In this document: positions 44,854 through 53,194 of the stretch, one piece after another
Layout: the number at the start of each line of letters is the position of its first letter
How positions within the stretch are numbered: the stretch's first letter is position 1
Assembly: GCA_965205155.1 (NCBI GenBank)
Contig: OZ242033.1
Span: 2,914,001 to 2,978,000 of the forward strand
DNA: 64,000 bases
Reading direction: 5' to 3'
DNA from: Aldehydirespirator sp965205155
GTDB lineage: Bacteria > Actinomycetota > Acidimicrobiia > Acidimicrobiales > Aldehydirespiratoraceae
The notes under the pieces: model-generated
The model's input: only the letters and a program-made list of their open reading frames with translations
Databases searched by the model: none
What the model was told of the DNA's origin: nothing
Translations under genes and position numbers: made by a program

Positions 44854-45492
44854 TTATACGCCGCCCATGTCGTTCGGGGGCCAGATCTTCATGAAGGCCC
44901 GGCCCACGATGTCGTCTACGTCCACCGGCCCGAAGAAGCGGCTGTCGCGGCTGTCCTCGCGGCTGTCGCCCAGCACCATGACCTTGCCCTCGGGCACCTC
45001 GCAGCGCAGCGAGTCGGCATCGTTCTCGCAGCCCGGGATGGGCGCCTTCGGGAACGTCAACTCGCCGCCGGAGAGGTAGGGCTCCTCCAGCCGGGTGCCG
45101 TCGATGTAGACCCGGCCGTCGCGGATCTCGAAGGTCTCACCGCCCAGCGCCACGACCCGTTTGATCAGATCGTCGATGCCCGAACCCTGGCCCGGATTGT
45201 CGAACACCACCACGTCGCCCCGGTTCACGTCGTGGAGGCGGTATCCGAGCTTGTACACGACCACCCGGTTGTCGACCATGAGGGTGGGCTCCATCGAGCC
45301 CGACGGGATGATGAACACCTCCACCAGGAAGGCCTTGAGCAGCAGGGCCAGTCCCAGAGCGCAGACCAGCACGACCAGCCACTCGACGACCACCGGCAGC
45401 GCACGCCGCGGTCGGTCCTGCCGCGGCCCCCCGGGATCCTCGCCGCCCGACACTGCGGCCGGCGGTTCGGCGGACTCGCCGGGTCGAGCCAT
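44854..45492 (-). CDS. lepB: signal peptidase I
   Basis: A 212-residue membrane peptidase removing Sec signal peptides. One membrane helix (residues ~33-60), catalytic Ser66 in IIPSGSMEPTL, Lys110 in DDLIKRVVALGG, and the conserved VMVLGDSREDSRDSRFFG. The N-terminal 30 residues are a disordered cytoplasmic tail. The start is the ATG 11 bp after pafC; a longer frame runs back through pafC and is rejected. Confidence 0.95.
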   Translation of the reverse strand: MARPGESAEPPAAVSGGEDPGGPRQDRPRRALPVVVEWLVVLVCALGLALLLKAFLVEVFIIPSGSMEPTLMVDNRVVVYKLGYRLHDVNRGDVVVFDNPGQGSGIDDLIKRVVALGGETFEIRDGRVYIDGTRLEEPYLSGGELTFPKAPIPGCENDADSLRCEVPEGKVMVLGDSREDSRDSRFFGPVDVDDIVGRAFMKIWPPNDMGGV

Positions 45493-45503
45493 TGCGCCCC
45501 CGG

Positions 45504-46514
45504 TCACCGGCGGTACCGCTCCAGCATCCGCGCCGCGGTGGCTGATCGCAGGTCCGGGTCGATGGCCTCGTGGCTGTCGATGACCTCCGCCTGCGGCCCC
45601 AGTTGCACCAGCAGCCGGGCCAGCCACGACTCGCCGGTCACCGGGAACACCGCTTCGACGGTGCCGTCGGGGTTCTCCGTTCGCTCCTGCGCCCGGTGGT
45701 AGTCGGCGGCCCAGGAGGCCTCCGGCGCCAGCCGGATGGTGACGGTGCGGTCCACGGTGTCCACCTTGAGCGTCGGAGGCGGCCCGGCGGGCAGGTCGAC
45801 CTGGGTGGCCGAGTCCAACACCGTCAGCGTGCGGACCCGGTCGACCCGGAACACCCGCTCGGCACCGGCCCGGTGGCACCAGCCGAACAGGTACCACGCT
45901 CCGTCATGGCTCCGCAGGCCGGCCGGATCGACAATCCGGGTCGTCATCGCGTCGCGCCCCTGCGAGTAGTACTCGATCTCGACCTGGCGCCTCCGGCCGA
46001 TGGCGCGCCGCAGGTCGTCGAGGGTGTGGGACGGGGCACGGCCCAGGCACACCTCGATGTGGTCGGCGCTACCGGCTCCCTCCGACCCCAGCGACAGCCC
46101 CAGCTTGGCCAGGGCCCGCACCAGCGGGGCGGCCTCGTCCTCGTCGCCGGAGCCGCCTCGCCCGCCCCCCTCCGTCATGTCGAGCACGGTGCGGCCCGCG
46201 GCCAGCAGCCGGGTCGCCTCCTCCGGGGAGAGCCGCATGGGCTGCGAGAACCAGTCCGCGTACTCGATGTCGACGATCCCGTCGGAGATGTGGACGTCTA
46301 TCAGCGTGTCGGGCGTGAACGGGTGCACCCCCACGAAGAACAGCCTCCGCTCGAGGTCCTCCAGCAGCTGCTCACGGGGGTAGTCGAAGCGGGCCGCGAT
46401 GTCGTCGAGATGGGCGCCGCCCTGCTCGACCACCCAGGGCACCACCCCCAGCAGACGGGCCATGCGCTCGGCCACCGACAGCCTGGTCGCGTTCGCTGCG
46501 GGTGCCGACGTCAC
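45504..46514 (-). CDS. pafC: WYL-domain regulator PafC
   Basis: A 336-residue regulator: N-terminal winged helix (LLGVVPWVVEQGGAHLDDIA), middle region and WYL domain (VEIEYYSQGRDAMTTRIVDP, GAWYLFGWCHRAGAERVFRVDRV), then a C-terminal extension. With PafB it forms the heterodimer that activates a LexA-independent DNA-damage response in mycobacteria; the same role here is inferred. It sits directly downstream of pafB as in other actinobacteria. Confidence 0.9.
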   Translation of the reverse strand: MTSAPAANATRLSVAERMARLLGVVPWVVEQGGAHLDDIAARFDYPREQLLEDLERRLFFVGVHPFTPDTLIDVHISDGIVDIEYADWFSQPMRLSPEEATRLLAAGRTVLDMTEGGGRGGSGDEDEAAPLVRALAKLGLSLGSEGAGSADHIEVCLGRAPSHTLDDLRRAIGRRRQVEIEYYSQGRDAMTTRIVDPAGLRSHDGAWYLFGWCHRAGAERVFRVDRVRTLTVLDSATQVDLPAGPPPTLKVDTVDRTVTIRLAPEASWAADYHRAQERTENPDGTVEAVFPVTGESWLARLLVQLGPQAEVIDSHEAIDPDLRSATAARMLERYRR

Positions 46515-46572
46515 CTTCCCACCCTAGAACGGCTCGCTGACGGGTCAACGTCTCTCGCTCGGCCTCTCGGGG

Positions 46573-47484
46573 TCAGACCAGCGCCTCCAGCCAGGTCACA
46601 ACCTCGTCGCGCAGCCACTGGGGATCGAGCACCTCGGCATGCTCGAGGAACTCCATCACGAACGACCTCAGCGCGGCCGGGTCGCGCACTCTCAGCGTCA
46701 GAACCACCGAGCCGTCGGGACGGGACTCGCCGTCGACACCGGCCCGATGGCAGGCCCAGCCGGCCTGGTCGGCGTCCACCAGCACCCGGACCTCCACAGG
46801 GTCGCCTGCACCGAACTCCCACGGCTTGACGGCGCCGGGATCGCGCCCCTCCCCCACCGGGTTGACCGCCGGGCCCGACTCGCCGATCTCGCCGCCTATC
46901 CGGTCGACGCGGAACAGCCGCTCGGCGGACTGGTCCACGTCCCAGCCCGCCAGGTACCAGTGGCCCCGGTGGAACGACAGGCGCCACGGCTCGACATGCC
47001 GCTCGACATCCCGATACGCGAACGAGACCGCCCGCCGCCCGATGGCGGCCGCCACCAGCCTCGCCAGCGAGTCGTGGAAGGGCAGCTCGCCCACCTCGGC
47101 CACCTCGCCGGCGGCGCCGGCCGCCGCCGCGCCGCCCAGCCGGGCCAGGCCCGCGCCCGAGCCGCCCTCGAGGCGCACCAGGTTGGTGGCTAGGTGCAGC
47201 GCGGCGAGCTCGTCGGGGTCGAAGCGCACGTCGCGCCCCGCGTAGGCCCCCGACGGGATCCGGTAGCCGTCCACCGGCGGGTCGAGCCGGTAGAGGGTCG
47301 AAACCTCGATGGGCACCCCGATCGCCCTCAGGTCGGCCTTGTCGCGCTCGAACATTCGCCTGAAGGCGGCCAGGTCCTCGGAGTAGGCCCCGGCCATGCG
47401 CTCGCGCAGCTCGCCCGCGCTGAGCGGCCGCGACGTGTGCAGCAGCGCCGCCGTGAGGTTCAGGAGCCGTTCGAGCTTGTCCAT
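46573..47484 (-). CDS. pafB: WYL-domain regulator PafB
   Basis: A 303-residue partner of PafC. N-terminal helix-turn-helix (KLERLLNLTAALLHTSRPLS, then AGELRERMAGAYSED), followed by a WYL domain (AVSFAYRDVERHVEPWRLSF, GHWYLAGWDVDQSAERLFRVDRI). It is 121 bp downstream of pafA and 58 bp upstream of pafC. Confidence 0.9.
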   Translation of the reverse strand: MDKLERLLNLTAALLHTSRPLSAGELRERMAGAYSEDLAAFRRMFERDKADLRAIGVPIEVSTLYRLDPPVDGYRIPSGAYAGRDVRFDPDELAALHLATNLVRLEGGSGAGLARLGGAAAAGAAGEVAEVGELPFHDSLARLVAAAIGRRAVSFAYRDVERHVEPWRLSFHRGHWYLAGWDVDQSAERLFRVDRIGGEIGESGPAVNPVGEGRDPGAVKPWEFGAGDPVEVRVLVDADQAGWACHRAGVDGESRPDGSVVLTLRVRDPAALRSFVMEFLEHAEVLDPQWLRDEVVTWLEALV

Positions 47485-47605
47485 CGCATCGACCTGTGGG
47501 CGTGGGCCCCGACGCTAACCGTTCCCAGCCGGATTCTGTGGGCAGCCCTGCCGACCGGAACGGCCCGATCGCGCGCCGAATCAGCCGCAGCCGCGGCCTC
47601 CAGAG

Positions 47606-48964
47606 CTACAGGGACGCGATCAGCTTCTCGACCCGCTCGTCGTGGGACTTGAACGGGTCCTTGCACAGCACCGTCCGCTGGGACTGGTCGTTGAGCTTCA
47701 GATGGACCCAGTCGACGGTGTAGTCCCTTCTGCGCTCCTTGGCCCGGCGGATGAACTCGCCCCGCAGGCGGGCCCGGGTGGTGGACGGCGGGTTCTCCAC
47801 GGCGTGATGGATCTCGGCCTCGGTCACCAGCGTCTCGACCATCCCCCGATGCTGCATGGTGTAGTAGAGGCCGCGGCTCTGGCTGACGTCGTGGTACTGC
47901 AGGTCCACGAGGGCGACCCGGGGGTCGGCCAGGTCCAGTCCGTGCCGCTCCCGGTACGCCTCCACCAGATGGTGCTTGACGACCCAGTCGATCTCGCGGT
48001 CGAGCTGGAGAGGATCCTGCTCGATGGCGGTGAGGCAGTACTCCCACATGGTGAGGGCCTTCTTCTCCTCGTCGGACAGGTCGTGGTGCTCGGCGTAGCG
48101 CAGGGCCCGGTTCAGGTACTCGGACTGGATCTCGAGCGCGCTGACCTCGCGGCCGGTGGCGAGCCGCACCCGGCGCCGGCAGGTGACGTCGTGGCTGATC
48201 TCGCGGATGGCGCGGATCGGGTTCTCCAGCGTCATGTCCCGCAGCACCACCCGGGGGTCCTCCAGCATCCGCAGCATCAGCGCGCACGCCCCGACCTTGA
48301 GGAAGGTGGTGTACTCGCTCATGTTGGAGTCGCCCACGATCACGTGCAGGCGCCGGAAGCGCTCGGCGTCGGCGTGGGGCTCGTCGCGGGTGTTGATGAT
48401 CGGGCGCGACCGGGTCGTTGCCGACGACACCCCCTCCCAGATGTGCTCGGCCCGCTGGCTGATGCAGTACATGGCGCCCCGGGCGGTCTGCAGCACCTTG
48501 CCCGCCCCGGCGTATATCTGGCGGCTGACCAAGAACGGGATCAGCACCTCGGCGTAGTCGCTGAGGTCGTCGCGGCGGCTGGTGAGATAGTTCTCGTGGC
48601 AGCCGTAGCTGTTGCCGGCCGAGTCGGTGTTGTTCTTGAACAGGAACACGTCGCCCCGGATGCCCTCCTCGGCCAGACGCTCCTCGGCATCGCCCAGCAG
48701 GCGCTCGACGATGCGCTCCCCCGCCTTGTCGTGCACGACCAGGTCGTGGGCCGAGTCGCATTCCGGGGTGGCGTACTCGGGATGGCTGCCGACGTCGAGG
48801 TACAGACGCGAGCCGTTGCCCAGGAACACGTTGCTGCTGCGCCCCCACGACACCACCTTGCGGAACAGGTAGCGGGCCACCTCGTCGGGGCTCAGGCGGC
48901 GCTGGCCCCGCAGCGTGCAGGTGACCCCGTACTCGTTCTCGATGCCGAAGATGCGCCGCTGCAC
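47606..48964 (-). CDS. pafA: Pup-protein ligase
   Basis: A 452-residue carboxylate-amine ligase that joins the Pup C-terminal glutamate to substrate lysines. Motifs are IFGIENEYGVTCTL at the N-terminus, HPEYATPECDS, FKNNTDSAGNSYGCHENYL, INTRDEPHADAERFRRLHVI and VGDSNMSEY. The frame extends upstream by 33 codons, but the GTG start gives the standard length (~452). A GGGGGG run upstream may serve as the ribosome site. Confidence 0.96.
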   Translation of the reverse strand: MQRRIFGIENEYGVTCTLRGQRRLSPDEVARYLFRKVVSWGRSSNVFLGNGSRLYLDVGSHPEYATPECDSAHDLVVHDKAGERIVERLLGDAEERLAEEGIRGDVFLFKNNTDSAGNSYGCHENYLTSRRDDLSDYAEVLIPFLVSRQIYAGAGKVLQTARGAMYCISQRAEHIWEGVSSATTRSRPIINTRDEPHADAERFRRLHVIVGDSNMSEYTTFLKVGACALMLRMLEDPRVVLRDMTLENPIRAIREISHDVTCRRRVRLATGREVSALEIQSEYLNRALRYAEHHDLSDEEKKALTMWEYCLTAIEQDPLQLDREIDWVVKHHLVEAYRERHGLDLADPRVALVDLQYHDVSQSRGLYYTMQHRGMVETLVTEAEIHHAVENPPSTTRARLRGEFIRRAKERRRDYTVDWVHLKLNDQSQRTVLCKDPFKSHDERVEKLIASL

Positions 48965-49063
48965 CCCGCCACCGTACCCCCCACGACCACCCGGCGACGG
49001 ATCGGCAGGGCGTCGGCCACCGACCGGGGCGGGGACCGAGCGCCTCGGGGTTGGAAGCGGCAC

Positions 49064-49534
49064 CTACGTGCCGGCCGCCCCGGCCTCGCGGACTGCGCCG
49101 ATGTCGCGGCGCTCGATCAAGATGGCCAGCACGGCCGACAGCTCCGCGGCCATGGCGTCCATGCGGTCATCGAGAGCGTCGATCTTGACCTCGATGCGGT
49201 CGATGCGGACCTCGATGCGGTCGATGCGAGCGTTGGTGTCGTCGATGCGGGCATTGGTCAGGTTGATGGATGCCTCAAGGCTGTCGAAGTTCCTGTTGAG
49301 GGTGTTGTTGGCGAAGACGAACAGGCCGGCTATGAGAGCGCCGACGACGGTCACCGACAACGCCGAACGGGTCCGATGGCGGGTCGGCGACATGAGGGCA
49401 CCGATATCCTCGCGGCCGGCCGCGGCCGCCTTGTCGCCGGCTCGGACCTCGGCCTGCGGTGTCGGGCTGTCGGCTTCTTGAACCATTTGCGGCGGGAGCG
49501 CCTCGGCGGCATGCGTCGGGTTGGGAGCGGTCAT
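49064..49534 (-). CDS. small membrane-anchored coiled-coil protein
   Basis: A 156-residue unrecognised protein. Residues 1-~55 are hydrophilic; one membrane helix follows (ALSVTVVGALIAGLFVFA); residues ~80-145 are a heptad repeat (NARIDRIEVRIDRIEVKIDA), also visible as near-repeated GTCGATGCG-type DNA. It would be bound to the membrane with a parallel coiled coil. It lies 99 bp upstream of pafA on the same strand. Confidence 0.65.
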   Translation of the reverse strand: MTAPNPTHAAEALPPQMVQEADSPTPQAEVRAGDKAAAAGREDIGALMSPTRHRTRSALSVTVVGALIAGLFVFANNTLNRNFDSLEASINLTNARIDDTNARIDRIEVRIDRIEVKIDALDDRMDAMAAELSAVLAILIERRDIGAVREAGAAGT

Positions 49535-49788
49535 CGCAGCCTCGCCGGGTCGGCGGCACTCAGGCAGTGCTCACGGTCAGAAGTTGGCTTGCCGCACAGC
49601 CTGGCAGCGAGGCTCACCCATCACGCTATACGACAGCCAATGTCATATCAACCCCATCATTCTGCACTGGGCGGTCCGGCTCCTACGTGTTCCCGAATCG
49701 GACGGCAACAGCGTTCGGGCGCTCAGGGATATAACAGCGCTGTCAGCGGGGACCCGGTGGATGCCTCCATCGGAGTCCCGGGAACAAC

Positions 49789-49836
49789 ATGCGCGTAGAC
49801 GAGGACGTTGACGTCGGGGAAGGGTTCGATGTCGTC
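49789..49836 (-). pseudogene. possible PIN-domain (VapC-like) N-terminal remnant
   Basis: Sixteen codons read DDIEPFPDVNVLVYAH, matching the usual PIN opening FPDVNVLVYAH with its first catalytic Asp. The frame continues only ~20 further codons without PIN features. Short, so chance similarity is possible. Confidence 0.3.
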
Positions 49837-49872
49837 GGCGGGATGGAAGATCCCGAAAGGTACCGCCAGACA

Positions 49873-49926
49873 AGAATCCAAAGCTCGCGAAGAATCCAAA
49901 GACCGCAAAGAATCCAAAGGCCGCAA
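49873..49926 (+). repeat. 18-bp unit x3 tandem repeat
   Basis: Units AGAATCCAAAGCTCGCGA, AGAATCCAAAGACCGCAA and AGAATCCAAAGGCCGCAA at 49873, 49891 and 49909. The first 11 bases are identical in all three. They lie 50 bp upstream of the ATPase start. Confidence 0.9.
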
Positions 49927-49976
49927 AGCACTGGTAGCCTTCAGGGCTACGCCATCGTGACGGAGAGCGCGGCCCT

Positions 49977-51101
49977 ATGGCTCCTAGGAATCCCTACAGA
50001 CCTTCGTTCGGCGCCTCGCCTCCTGTGCTGGCAGGAAGGTCGTCAGTCCTTGATGCGCTCGCGGAGGCCTTCGACGCCGGTCCGGGTCACCCGGACTTCA
50101 CCTCCCTGCTGGTAGGCGCGCGCGGGACCGGCAAGACGGCGACGCTCAACGCCGTGCAGGAGCAGGCCCTCGATCACGGCTGGCTCGTCATCGCTGACGA
50201 CGCCCACGGCGACCTTTGCACAAGGGTGGCGGAGACGGCGGTCGCGCCGCTGCGAGACAGCGAGTCCAGCCGGCCGCGTCCACGACTGGCCGGCATCCGA
50301 GCGCTCGGCGTCGGCGTGGAACTGGAGAGGATGGATCCCGCCGGCTCAGCAAGGGACGAACTCCGGCTGCGAACTGTCCTGACCGCCCTCGGCGCCCGCC
50401 TTGCCTCCGCTGATCGGGGCCTTCTCATCACGCTCGACGAGTTGCAGGGCGGTGAGCCGTCCGAATTGAGGGAGTTCGCATCCACGCTGCAACACGTCAC
50501 CCGGCGCGAGGAGCTTCCTGTCGCCTTCGTGGGCGCGGGCCTTCCGAGCATCGATGACACTGTGTTGCAGGACTCTGCCATCACCTTCCTTCAGCGATGC
50601 TCGCGCCATGAGATCGCGGCACTGCCGAAGCCGGCCACGGCCAAGGCCTTCGCCGAGCCGATTGCGGCTCGCGGGGCGACCATTGACGACGAGGCGCTGC
50701 GGCAGGCTGTGGAGGCGAGCGGCGGCTACCCGTTCATGGTGCAGCTCATCGGCTTCCACTCATGGCGGGCGGCGAGCGGTAACCCGCCACGCCTGAGCAC
50801 CGCGGACATCGTCGCGGGCGTGGCCGAGGCCGAGCGGCGACTTCCCGATCTGGTGCTGGCGCCGCTGTGGCGGTCGATGTCGGAGATGGACCGCATGTTC
50901 GCCCTGGCGATGGCCCAGGACGAAGGCGAGTCCTCGATCGGGGACATCGCCGAAAGGCTCGGCCGCAGTTCGAGCTACGTGAGCACCTACCGTTCTCGAC
51001 TGATCCGAAACGGCTTCATCCACAGCCCGCGCCGCGGCTGCGTCGACTTCGCCCACCGCGTCACCCACGCCTGGCTGCAACACCCCGACAGGACACCCTG
51101 A
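49977..51101 (+). CDS. AAA-type ATPase with C-terminal winged helix
   Basis: A 374-residue STAND/Orc-like ATPase. Walker A LLVGARGTGKTATL near residue 42, Walker B GLLITLDELQ near residue 144, a sensor-like FVGAGLPS and a C-terminal winged helix (SSIGDIAERLGRSSSYVSTYRSR). Similar proteins are often linked to toxin or mobile loci, and regulatory ATP-dependent DNA binding is likely, but no function is assigned. It is the only plus-strand gene inside the proteasome locus and is flanked by low-GC DNA, suggesting later insertion. Confidence 0.85.
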   Translation: MAPRNPYRPSFGASPPVLAGRSSVLDALAEAFDAGPGHPDFTSLLVGARGTGKTATLNAVQEQALDHGWLVIADDAHGDLCTRVAETAVAPLRDSESSRPRPRLAGIRALGVGVELERMDPAGSARDELRLRTVLTALGARLASADRGLLITLDELQGGEPSELREFASTLQHVTRREELPVAFVGAGLPSIDDTVLQDSAITFLQRCSRHEIAALPKPATAKAFAEPIAARGATIDDEALRQAVEASGGYPFMVQLIGFHSWRAASGNPPRLSTADIVAGVAEAERRLPDLVLAPLWRSMSEMDRMFALAMAQDEGESSIGDIAERLGRSSSYVSTYRSRLIRNGFIHSPRRGCVDFAHRVTHAWLQHPDRTP

Positions 51102-51277
51102 AGGATTCAAGGCGCTGAACGAACCTCCGTGTAGCCGTTCATTCCGTTCACGCTGTCCCTGCAGCACAATTCATGTACACATTCTCAGGGCACTTCTTGG
51201 ACAGTTTCTCGGAGGACATCCCGCCCCGTACTTCCCCGCCGCGAAGCAGAGCGAGGGCCCCAAGAGAGCCCCCGCTC

Positions 51278-51297
51278 GGCTCCCCAACGGGGGAGCC
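51278..51297. terminator. candidate bidirectional terminator
   Basis: Perfect 8-bp stem GGCTCCCC - AACG - GGGGAGCC in the 268-bp gap between the converging ATPase and prcA genes. No strong T-run on either strand. Confidence 0.55.
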
Positions 51298-51369
51298 ATC
51301 AGAATGATGCGAGTCTACATGGAAAGACCCACTGTCACAAACACCCGGCGGATGCCTTGCATCTGAACC

Positions 51370-52059
51370 CTAGCCCTCCAGGATGGCGGCGACCTCGTCG
51401 TCGGTTAGGCGGCGGAAGGCGCGGCGGTCGTTGCCGCGGTCGAGGACGGCGGCCTCGAGGCTCTCGGCGGTGAGGGTGCGGTCGGGGCCGGCCAGGGCGG
51501 CCACCGCGGCCCGGACGCCGTCGGCGAGGCTCCGGGGCGCGTCGGGCAGTGCCTCCGCGAAGCGCTCCGAGATCTCCTCGGTCTCGCCGCCGAGCACCAC
51601 CCAGTCGTCCTCGTCGACCACGGTGCCGTCGTAGAGGATGTGGAACAGCTGGTCGCCGCGGCCGTCGGCGTCGAGGCCGATCTCGGCCACCAGGATCTCC
51701 ACCTCCATCGGCTTGAACTCGTGGGTGAAGACCTGCCCGAGGCTCTGGGCGTAGGCGTTGGCCAGGCTGCGGGCGTCCACGTCCTCGCGGCTGAAGGCGA
51801 AGCCCTTCAGGTCGGCGTGGCGCACCCCGGCGATACGCAACTGGTCGAACTCGTTGTAGCGGCCCACGCCCGCGAAGGCGATGCGGTCGTAGATCTCGCT
51901 CACCTTGCGCAGCGTGCTGGAGGTGTTCTCGGCCACGATGGCGATGCCGCCGCTGTAGCGGAAGGCGACCAGGCTGCGGCCCCGGGCGATGCCCTTCTGG
52001 GCGTAGTCGGCCTTGTCCTTCATCATCTGCTCGGGCGGGGCGTAGAAGGGCATGGTCAT
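51370..52059 (-). CDS. prcA: 20S proteasome alpha subunit
   Basis: A 229-residue alpha subunit forming the outer gating rings of the actinobacterial proteasome. YAPPEQMMKDKADYAQKGIA and ARGRSLVAFRYSGGIAIVAEN are the conserved N-terminal parts, and FTHEFKPMEVEILVAEIG the middle. The ATG (52059) has AGGAGG ~10 bases upstream. Its first bases, ATGACCATGCCC, are the third of three such modules spaced 47 bp apart; the ATG at 52053 is an alternative start. Confidence 0.96.
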   Translation of the reverse strand: MTMPFYAPPEQMMKDKADYAQKGIARGRSLVAFRYSGGIAIVAENTSSTLRKVSEIYDRIAFAGVGRYNEFDQLRIAGVRHADLKGFAFSREDVDARSLANAYAQSLGQVFTHEFKPMEVEILVAEIGLDADGRGDQLFHILYDGTVVDEDDWVVLGGETEEISERFAEALPDAPRSLADGVRAAVAALAGPDRTLTAESLEAAVLDRGNDRRAFRRLTDDEVAAILEG

Positions 52060-52106
52060 CGCGGATCGACCCTCCTGGTGGGCACCACGTAGAAGGGCAT
52101 GGTCAT
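52056..52106 (-). CDS. mini-ORF 2 before prcA
   Basis: Sixteen codons (MTMPFYVVPTRRVDPR). Its first six residues equal those of PrcA. An AAGGGGG-type ribosome site sits upstream, and the PrcA ribosome site AGGAGG lies within it. Its TGA overlaps the prcA ATG by 4 bp, and its ATG overlaps the stop of mini-ORF 1. It may be a coupling peptide or an accidental product of start-module duplication. Confidence 0.55.
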   Translation of the reverse strand: MTMPFYVVPTRRVDPR

Positions 52107-52153
52107 CGCCGGCGCCCCCTTGTGCTCGAGGCTCGGGCCGAGGGCATGGTCAT
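52059..52153 (-). repeat. 47-bp start-module repeat x2 plus prcA start
   Basis: ATGACCATGCCC recurs with its first base at 52153, 52106 and 52059, exactly 47 bp apart. Each of the two intervening units also has a purine-rich ribosome-site-like block at the same place (AAGGGGG, AGGAGGG) and ends CG. Confidence 0.9.
52103..52153 (-). CDS. mini-ORF 1 after prcB
   Basis: Sixteen codons (MTMPSARASSTRGRRR). Its ATG overlaps the prcB stop (ATGA) and its TGA overlaps the mini-ORF 2 ATG, so prcB-mini1-mini2-prcA form a chain of 4-bp overlaps. No family; expression is unproven. Confidence 0.45.
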   Translation of the reverse strand: MTMPSARASSTRGRRR

Positions 52154-52980
52154 GATGCGCTCCCCGCGTCGCCCTCGCGCCGGCTGCGGTGGCGGCGCAG
52201 CAGCCGCTCGGTTCGGCGGCGCAACTCGGCGTCGTCCAAGCGCACATAGCCGTCGGCGTCGATCACGGCCACCACGGGGAACACGTCGCGCACCGGGTCG
52301 GGTCCGCCGGTGGCAGAGTCCGCGTCGGAGGCCACGTACAGCGCGTCCAGCACCAGGTCGACGGCCGCCGCTCTCGCCATCGACGGGCGGAAGCCCAGCT
52401 TCACCACTGTGTCGGCGTGCAGCGAGCCCGAGCCGGTGGCCGCGTGGTCCCGCTCCTCGTACCGCCCGCCGGTGACGTCGTACTCGAATATCCGGCCCCT
52501 GGAGGCCGCCGTGTCGAAGCCCGCGAAGATCGGCACCACCACCAGTCCCTGCATGGCGGAGGGCAGGTTGGCCCTCACCATCTGGCCGAGCTGGTTGGCC
52601 TTGCCCTCCAGGCTGATGGGCGTGCCCTCCACCTTCTCGTAGTGCTCGAGCTGGAGCTGGAACAGCCTCACCATCTCGGCCGAGGGCCCGGCTGCACCGG
52701 CGATGGCCACGCCGGAATGACGGTCGGCGGGGAACACCTTCTCGATGCGGTGGTTGCTGATCAGGTGCCCCGCGGTCGCCCGCCGATCACCGGCCAGGAC
52801 CACCCCCGAGTCGTAGCGCACGGCCACGCAGGTCGTGCCGTGGGGGATCTCCGGCGCCGCCGGCGGGCGCTGGGCGGCCGCGCCGAGCGGACCGGCCTCT
52901 CCACCGGCGCCGGTGAGGCGTAGGAGGGCAGCGAAGTCGGGACCGGGATCGTCGTGCGGCCCGAAGCGGGGCAGGCTCAC
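52150..52980 (-). CDS. prcB: 20S proteasome beta subunit
   Basis: A 276-residue catalytic subunit. A 48-residue propeptide ends at PHG, exposing Thr49 (GTTCVAVRYDSGVVLAGDRR) as the N-terminal nucleophile after autocleavage. Lys and Asp partners are in the conserved ATAGHLISNHRIEKVF stretch. It forms the inner rings with PrcA. It is upstream of prcA and downstream of pup. Confidence 0.96.
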   Translation of the reverse strand: MSLPRFGPHDDPGPDFAALLRLTGAGGEAGPLGAAAQRPPAAPEIPHGTTCVAVRYDSGVVLAGDRRATAGHLISNHRIEKVFPADRHSGVAIAGAAGPSAEMVRLFQLQLEHYEKVEGTPISLEGKANQLGQMVRANLPSAMQGLVVVPIFAGFDTAASRGRIFEYDVTGGRYEERDHAATGSGSLHADTVVKLGFRPSMARAAAVDLVLDALYVASDADSATGGPDPVRDVFPVVAVIDADGYVRLDDAELRRRTERLLRRHRSRREGDAGSAS

Positions 52981-53054
52981 TCGCCGGCCCCCGGGACGCC
53001 CAGAGGCCGAGCGAATAGGGAGCGACTGCTGCGCATCGTCATGAGCCGCGGAGC

Positions 53055-53100
53055 GAGGCCGTGGCCCGAGCGGCCCGTGAGCGCAGCGAACAAGAGCGGG
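53055..53100 (+). repeat. dispersed ~46-bp repeat, copy e
   Basis: GAGGCCGTGG...GAACAAGAGCGGG between the pup stop and the prcB start. A separate AGAGGCCGAGCGAATAG leader lies ~45 bp to its left (from ~53002). Confidence 0.9.
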
Positions 53101-53194
53101 GATGACGCCGCTGCGACGCGACGGGCTCCTGCATGTCCGCGCAGCCGCTTCGCCCTCCGGTTGCCCGACGAACGCACGATCCTGGTGCCCGCCC

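Larger units (their letters stand above)
49535..49976. other. low-GC intergenic region with gene remnants
   Basis: 442 bp with visibly lower GC than the surroundings, especially ~49610-49680. I see no intact gene. It holds a short PIN-like coding fragment on the minus strand (49789-49836) and an 18-bp triple repeat (49873-49926), just upstream of the plus-strand ATPase. Confidence 0.6.
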
